Shown in pieces: positions 6,109 through 8,490 of a DNA stretch of 8,490 bases. Every line of letters starts with the position of its first letter. The stretch's first letter is position 1. The position numbers and the translations under genes were made by a program. Where the stretch lies: the NCBI GenBank assembly GCA_003242315.1, contig QGUY01000172.1, positions 1 through 8,490 of the forward strand, given 5' to 3'. Source of the stretch: Bacteroidota bacterium. GTDB taxonomy: Bacteria; Bacteroidota; Bacteroidia; Cytophagales; Cyclobacteriaceae. The notes under the pieces are model-generated. The model was not told the origin of the DNA and made no database searches. It was given only the letters and a program-made list of their open reading frames with translations.

Positions 6109-6675
6109 TTAGAGGTCGTTTTCCTGGGCCGTAGCGCCTTCCAGGAAGCCTTCTGCCCAGAACCTGTACTTGTCGAGAATCGAGATTACAGCATTCCGCA
6201 GGTGGCGGTTATTGTTGAAATCGATTGAGCCGTATTGGGTCGTGGCATACCCCTGCCAGATAGAACGGTTTTGTCGCCTGTCGTAAAACTGGATCAACAA
6301 CGTTCCTGTCCTCAGGTGAAAGTCCTTGGGATCGTAATTGAGATTCTCATTCTGCGTTCTGATCCATTCTTCTATGTCGGGCTGATTGTAACCATGGAAA
6401 CGCAGACTGTCATTGAACATCTTGAATCCGATGATCAGGTGAGGGCGGTTAGACGTTTGCCTGTAACCAAGGAATTTCATGCGCGCGATGATGGACTTTT
6501 CAATTGTCTCATTGGTCATCGACGAATCGGTCGGTGCGGCCGGACGCATGATATCGAACGTCCTGTATTTCTTGAAATTTCCCTTATAGCTGTAGTCGTA
6601 TTCGACCGGGAGTTCCTTGTATCCGAGGCAAGAGGTAAAGAGGATAGCGAGCGACGCCAGGTAAACTCTATTCAT
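6109..6675 (-). CDS. DUF4136-like outer-envelope lipoprotein, function unknown
   Basis: A 188-residue predicted lipoprotein. The N-terminus is a short signal peptide (MNRVYLASLAILFTSC) with a lipobox LFTSC and lipidated Cys16. The mature part resembles DUF4136 proteins: YDYSYKGNFKKYRTFDI at about 26-42, then EKSIIARMKFLGYRQT (59-74), PHLIIGFKM (78-86), a central beta-rich part with LLIQFYDRRQNRSIWQGYA (126-144), and a final helix AVISILDKYRF (162-172). The pattern, an ageing-strand/helix repeat of the form 'fKKYRTF ... I...l...GY', is what marks the family; no catalytic residues are known. It lies 100 bases after purL and upstream of tRNA-Gln on the same strand, with no functional link that I can see. 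The lipoprotein call is firm, the family call good, and the role unknown. Confidence 0.82.
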   Translation of the reverse strand: MNRVYLASLAILFTSCLGYKELPVEYDYSYKGNFKKYRTFDIMRPAAPTDSSMTNETIEKSIIARMKFLGYRQTSNRPHLIIGFKMFNDSLRFHGYNQPDIEEWIRTQNENLNYDPKDFHLRTGTLLIQFYDRRQNRSIWQGYATTQYGSIDFNNNRHLRNAVISILDKYRFWAEGFLEGATAQENDL

Positions 6676-6704
6676 AAAACCAACCAGTTAAAGTGCGGGC
6701 AATC

Positions 6705-6740
6705 GGTATTACAAGTTGAATATATATCAAAATCAATACC
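6705..6740. promoter_or_regulatory. AT-rich imperfect dyad upstream of the lipoprotein gene
   Basis: GGTATT (6705-6710) and AATACC (6735-6740) are inverted, and inside them TTGA (6716-6719) and TCAA (6727-6730) are inverted again around an ATATATA core. On the minus strand TGATTTTG (6735-6728) within the dyad differs by one base from the -7 consensus TAnnTTTG, which would place a start near 6721, about 45 bases before the lipoprotein ATG. A TTTG at 6753-6750 is upstream but with a short spacing of 14. This may be a promoter with an overlapping operator. There is no T-tract, so it is not an obvious purL terminator. Confidence 0.35.
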
Positions 6741-6775
6741 TTACCAACTCAAACTGATAATCGTTTCCCAAAAAC

Positions 6776-8490
6776 TCAGGATCGCGCTAGTATCCAGCTT
6801 TTTGCATTTACGAACGCCAGGACCCACGGGGAAATCTCGTCACCCCGCCGCTCCACGGGATAGTATCCCCAATTCCACGGAAACAACGATCGTTCCAGGT
6901 GTGGCATAATCGCGAGGTGCCTGCCGTCATGTGAACAAAGCGCCGCTACGGCCCCGTCCGAATCATTCGGATTTCCGGGATATTCAGCGTACGTGTATCG
7001 TGCGGCCACCTGATAACGCGACGCATCTTCCGGAAGACGGAATCGCCCTTCGCCATGCGCGACCCAGCATCCCAACTGCGATCCCGCCAGTCCACGCAAC
7101 ATCACGGAATTGCTTTCCGGAATGGTCAGGTTCACGAATGCCGACTCAAATTTCTCCGATCCGTTGTGATGCATTTTCGGATGATCCTTATCGTCGCGAT
7201 ACAATAGGCCAAGCTCCATCACGAGCTGACAGCCATTGCACACACCGATCGACAACGTATCCGGCCGCTCATAGAAATCATTTAATGCTTTGCGAGCCCG
7301 ATCATTGTACAGGAACGCACCTGCCCATCCCTTTGCCGATCCCAGTACATCCGAATTGGCGAATCCTCCGGGGAATGCGATGAGCTTCACATCGCTGAGA
7401 TCTTCCCGTCCCGAGACAAGGTCGGTCATGTGCACATCTCGCACATCGAAGCCTGCCAGGAATAGGGCATAAGCAAGTTCACGGTCGCCGTTAACACCCT
7501 TCTCCCGAATGATCGCCGCTGTGACGCCTGAACTACCTGATCGCTTCCGGCTTATTCCCAACGTCCCGAGGCGTCCGTCGAAGCCTTTGGGAAATGTGTA
7601 GACGAGAGGCTGACGGCCGTAGTTTTTGCTGCGGAGATCAGCGTGGCTTACGGGACGCTGCAACCTGTCAAGTTTGTGCGATGTGCTAAACCACACGTCC
7701 CTCAGCCTGTCGATGTCCAACCTATGCTTTCCAACAGTCAACACACGCTCCCTTGTGATTCGCGCGAGATTGTACGCGTCCAGGCCGCGGTTGCGGAGCA
7801 GGCCGGTTACCTTGTCTGCATCTTTCACCTGGATCACAACGCCCGGTTTCTCAGTAAAGAGGAAAGAAATCAGGTCTTCTTCGGCACCGGGAAGGCTTAC
7901 TTCCATTCCAACCTCAGGTGTAGGAAAGCACATTTCCAGGAGTGCGGTAATTATGCCGCCGGCGGAAATATCATGACCGGCAAGAATGTGACCTTCGCGT
8001 ATCAGTTCCTGAACTGCTTCGAACGCTTTACGGAAGAGATTTTCGTCAGTAATTCCAGGGACTTCATCGCCCAACTGCCCCACTATCTGGGCGAACGCGC
8101 TGCCTCCGAGGCTTGACGGTCCTGACGTGAACGCGATATAAAGGATTTGCGTATCGGGCTCGTCGATCAGTGCGGGGCTCACCGCCTTCCGCACATCTGA
8201 AACTTCTGCTACCGCGGAGATGATGACCGTTCCGGGTGAGTACACCACCTTTCCATCCGGATATTTTTGCGTCATCGAAAGCGAATCTTTGCCCGTCGGT
8301 ATGTTGATCCCAAGCTTGATGGCAAAATCGCTGACCGCTTCCACCGCAGTGTACAGCCTCGCATCTTCGCCGGAGTTCTTTGCAGGCCACATCCAGTTGG
8401 CACTAAGCGATACGCCTTTGAGGCCATGCGTCAGCGTAACGCATACACGGTTCGTTAGCGCTTCCGCAATGGCGAGCTGGCCCCCCATAG
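6776..8490 (-). CDS. purL: Phosphoribosylformylglycinamidine synthase, large type, C-terminal part
   Basis: The final 570 residues of the single-chain FGAM synthase (about 1230-1300 residues when whole), which converts FGAR, glutamine and ATP to FGAM in step 4 of purine synthesis. The frame runs off the right edge, so the ATG at 8488 is internal. Counting from that codon, the second synthetase half shows SANWMW (29-34), GEDARLY (40-46), GKDSLSM (66-72) and GHDISAGG (171-178). From about 320 to the end is the fused class I glutaminase: FPGGFANSD, the nucleophile Cys417 in GVCNGCQ, and the catalytic pair His530 and Glu532 in MPHLERS. The glutaminase triad is therefore intact. In Gram-positives this enzyme is split into PurL, PurQ and PurS; the fused form fits Bacteroidota and Proteobacteria. 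It lies on the same strand as the downstream lipoprotein gene, 100 bases away, and no clear terminator follows it. Confidence 0.97.
   Translation of the reverse strand, partial: MGGQLAIAEALTNRVCVTLTHGLKGVSLSANWMWPAKNSGEDARLYTAVEAVSDFAIKLGINIPTGKDSLSMTQKYPDGKVVYSPGTVIISAVAEVSDVRKAVSPALIDEPDTQILYIAFTSGPSSLGGSAFAQIVGQLGDEVPGITDENLFRKAFEAVQELIREGHILAGHDISAGGIITALLEMCFPTPEVGMEVSLPGAEEDLISFLFTEKPGVVIQVKDADKVTGLLRNRGLDAYNLARITRERVLTVGKHRLDIDRLRDVWFSTSHKLDRLQRPVSHADLRSKNYGRQPLVYTFPKGFDGRLGTLGISRKRSGSSGVTAAIIREKGVNGDRELAYALFLAGFDVRDVHMTDLVSGREDLSDVKLIAFPGGFANSDVLGSAKGWAGAFLYNDRARKALNDFYERPDTLSIGVCNGCQLVMELGLLYRDDKDHPKMHHNGSEKFESAFVNLTIPESNSVMLRGLAGSQLGCWVAHGEGRFRLPEDASRYQVAARYTYAEYPGNPNDSDGAVAALCSHDGRHLAIMPHLERSLFPWNWGYYPVERRGDEISPWVLAFVNAKSWILARS

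Noticed and set aside
6235..6909. A 224-codon open frame on the plus strand across the lipoprotein gene, the intergenic gap and the purL end
   Set aside because: It runs antisense to two supported genes and across the AT-rich gap; the product has no family features or promoter.

Overview
The window reads as a chromosomal, housekeeping stretch of a Bacteroidota (Bacteroidetes) genome, most likely a Chitinophagales/Cytophagales-type organism of roughly even GC content. Supporting this are promoter -7 elements of the TAnnTTTG type (clearest in front of the tRNA gene), start codons without Shine-Dalgarno sequences, a TPR-type sensor histidine kinase typical of the phylum, a large single-chain PurL, and a DUF4136-type lipoprotein. 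About 95% of the window is coding or tRNA, and no stretch over 300 bases lacks a gene.

Layout. Bases 1-1158 (+) are the 3' part of a TPR/transmembrane/coiled-coil sensor histidine kinase cut by the window edge. After a 72-base gap with a candidate promoter comes metG (1231-3318, +), methionyl-tRNA synthetase with its C-terminal tRNA-binding domain. Everything after that is on the minus strand. Reading in transcription order (right to left): the C-terminal 570 residues of purL (cut by the right edge, ends 6776); a small lipoprotein of unknown function (6675-6109); tRNA-Gln(UUG) (6034-5962) with its own promoter and a hairpin/U-tract terminator; prs, PRPP synthetase (5889-4960); rplY, ribosomal protein L25/Ctc (4936-4295); a strong intrinsic terminator; pth, peptidyl-tRNA hydrolase (4195-3635); and a small thiamine-binding-family protein (3612-3319). 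Its stop codon directly abuts the stop codon of metG, tail to tail.

Function. The genes serve translation (metG, tRNA-Gln, rplY, pth) and nucleotide supply (prs makes PRPP, purL uses the purine pathway fed by PRPP). The order prs-ctc/rplY-pth is also found in Bacillus subtilis (prs-ctc-spoVC), so this is a widely kept cluster.

I found no mobile element, CRISPR array, defence system or biosynthetic cluster. The points worth a second look are at gene junctions: the zero-gap convergent stops inside a 12-bp palindrome, the terminators that split tRNA-Gln/prs and rplY/pth, and an AT-rich dyad before the lipoprotein gene. I do not see an unknown system here.
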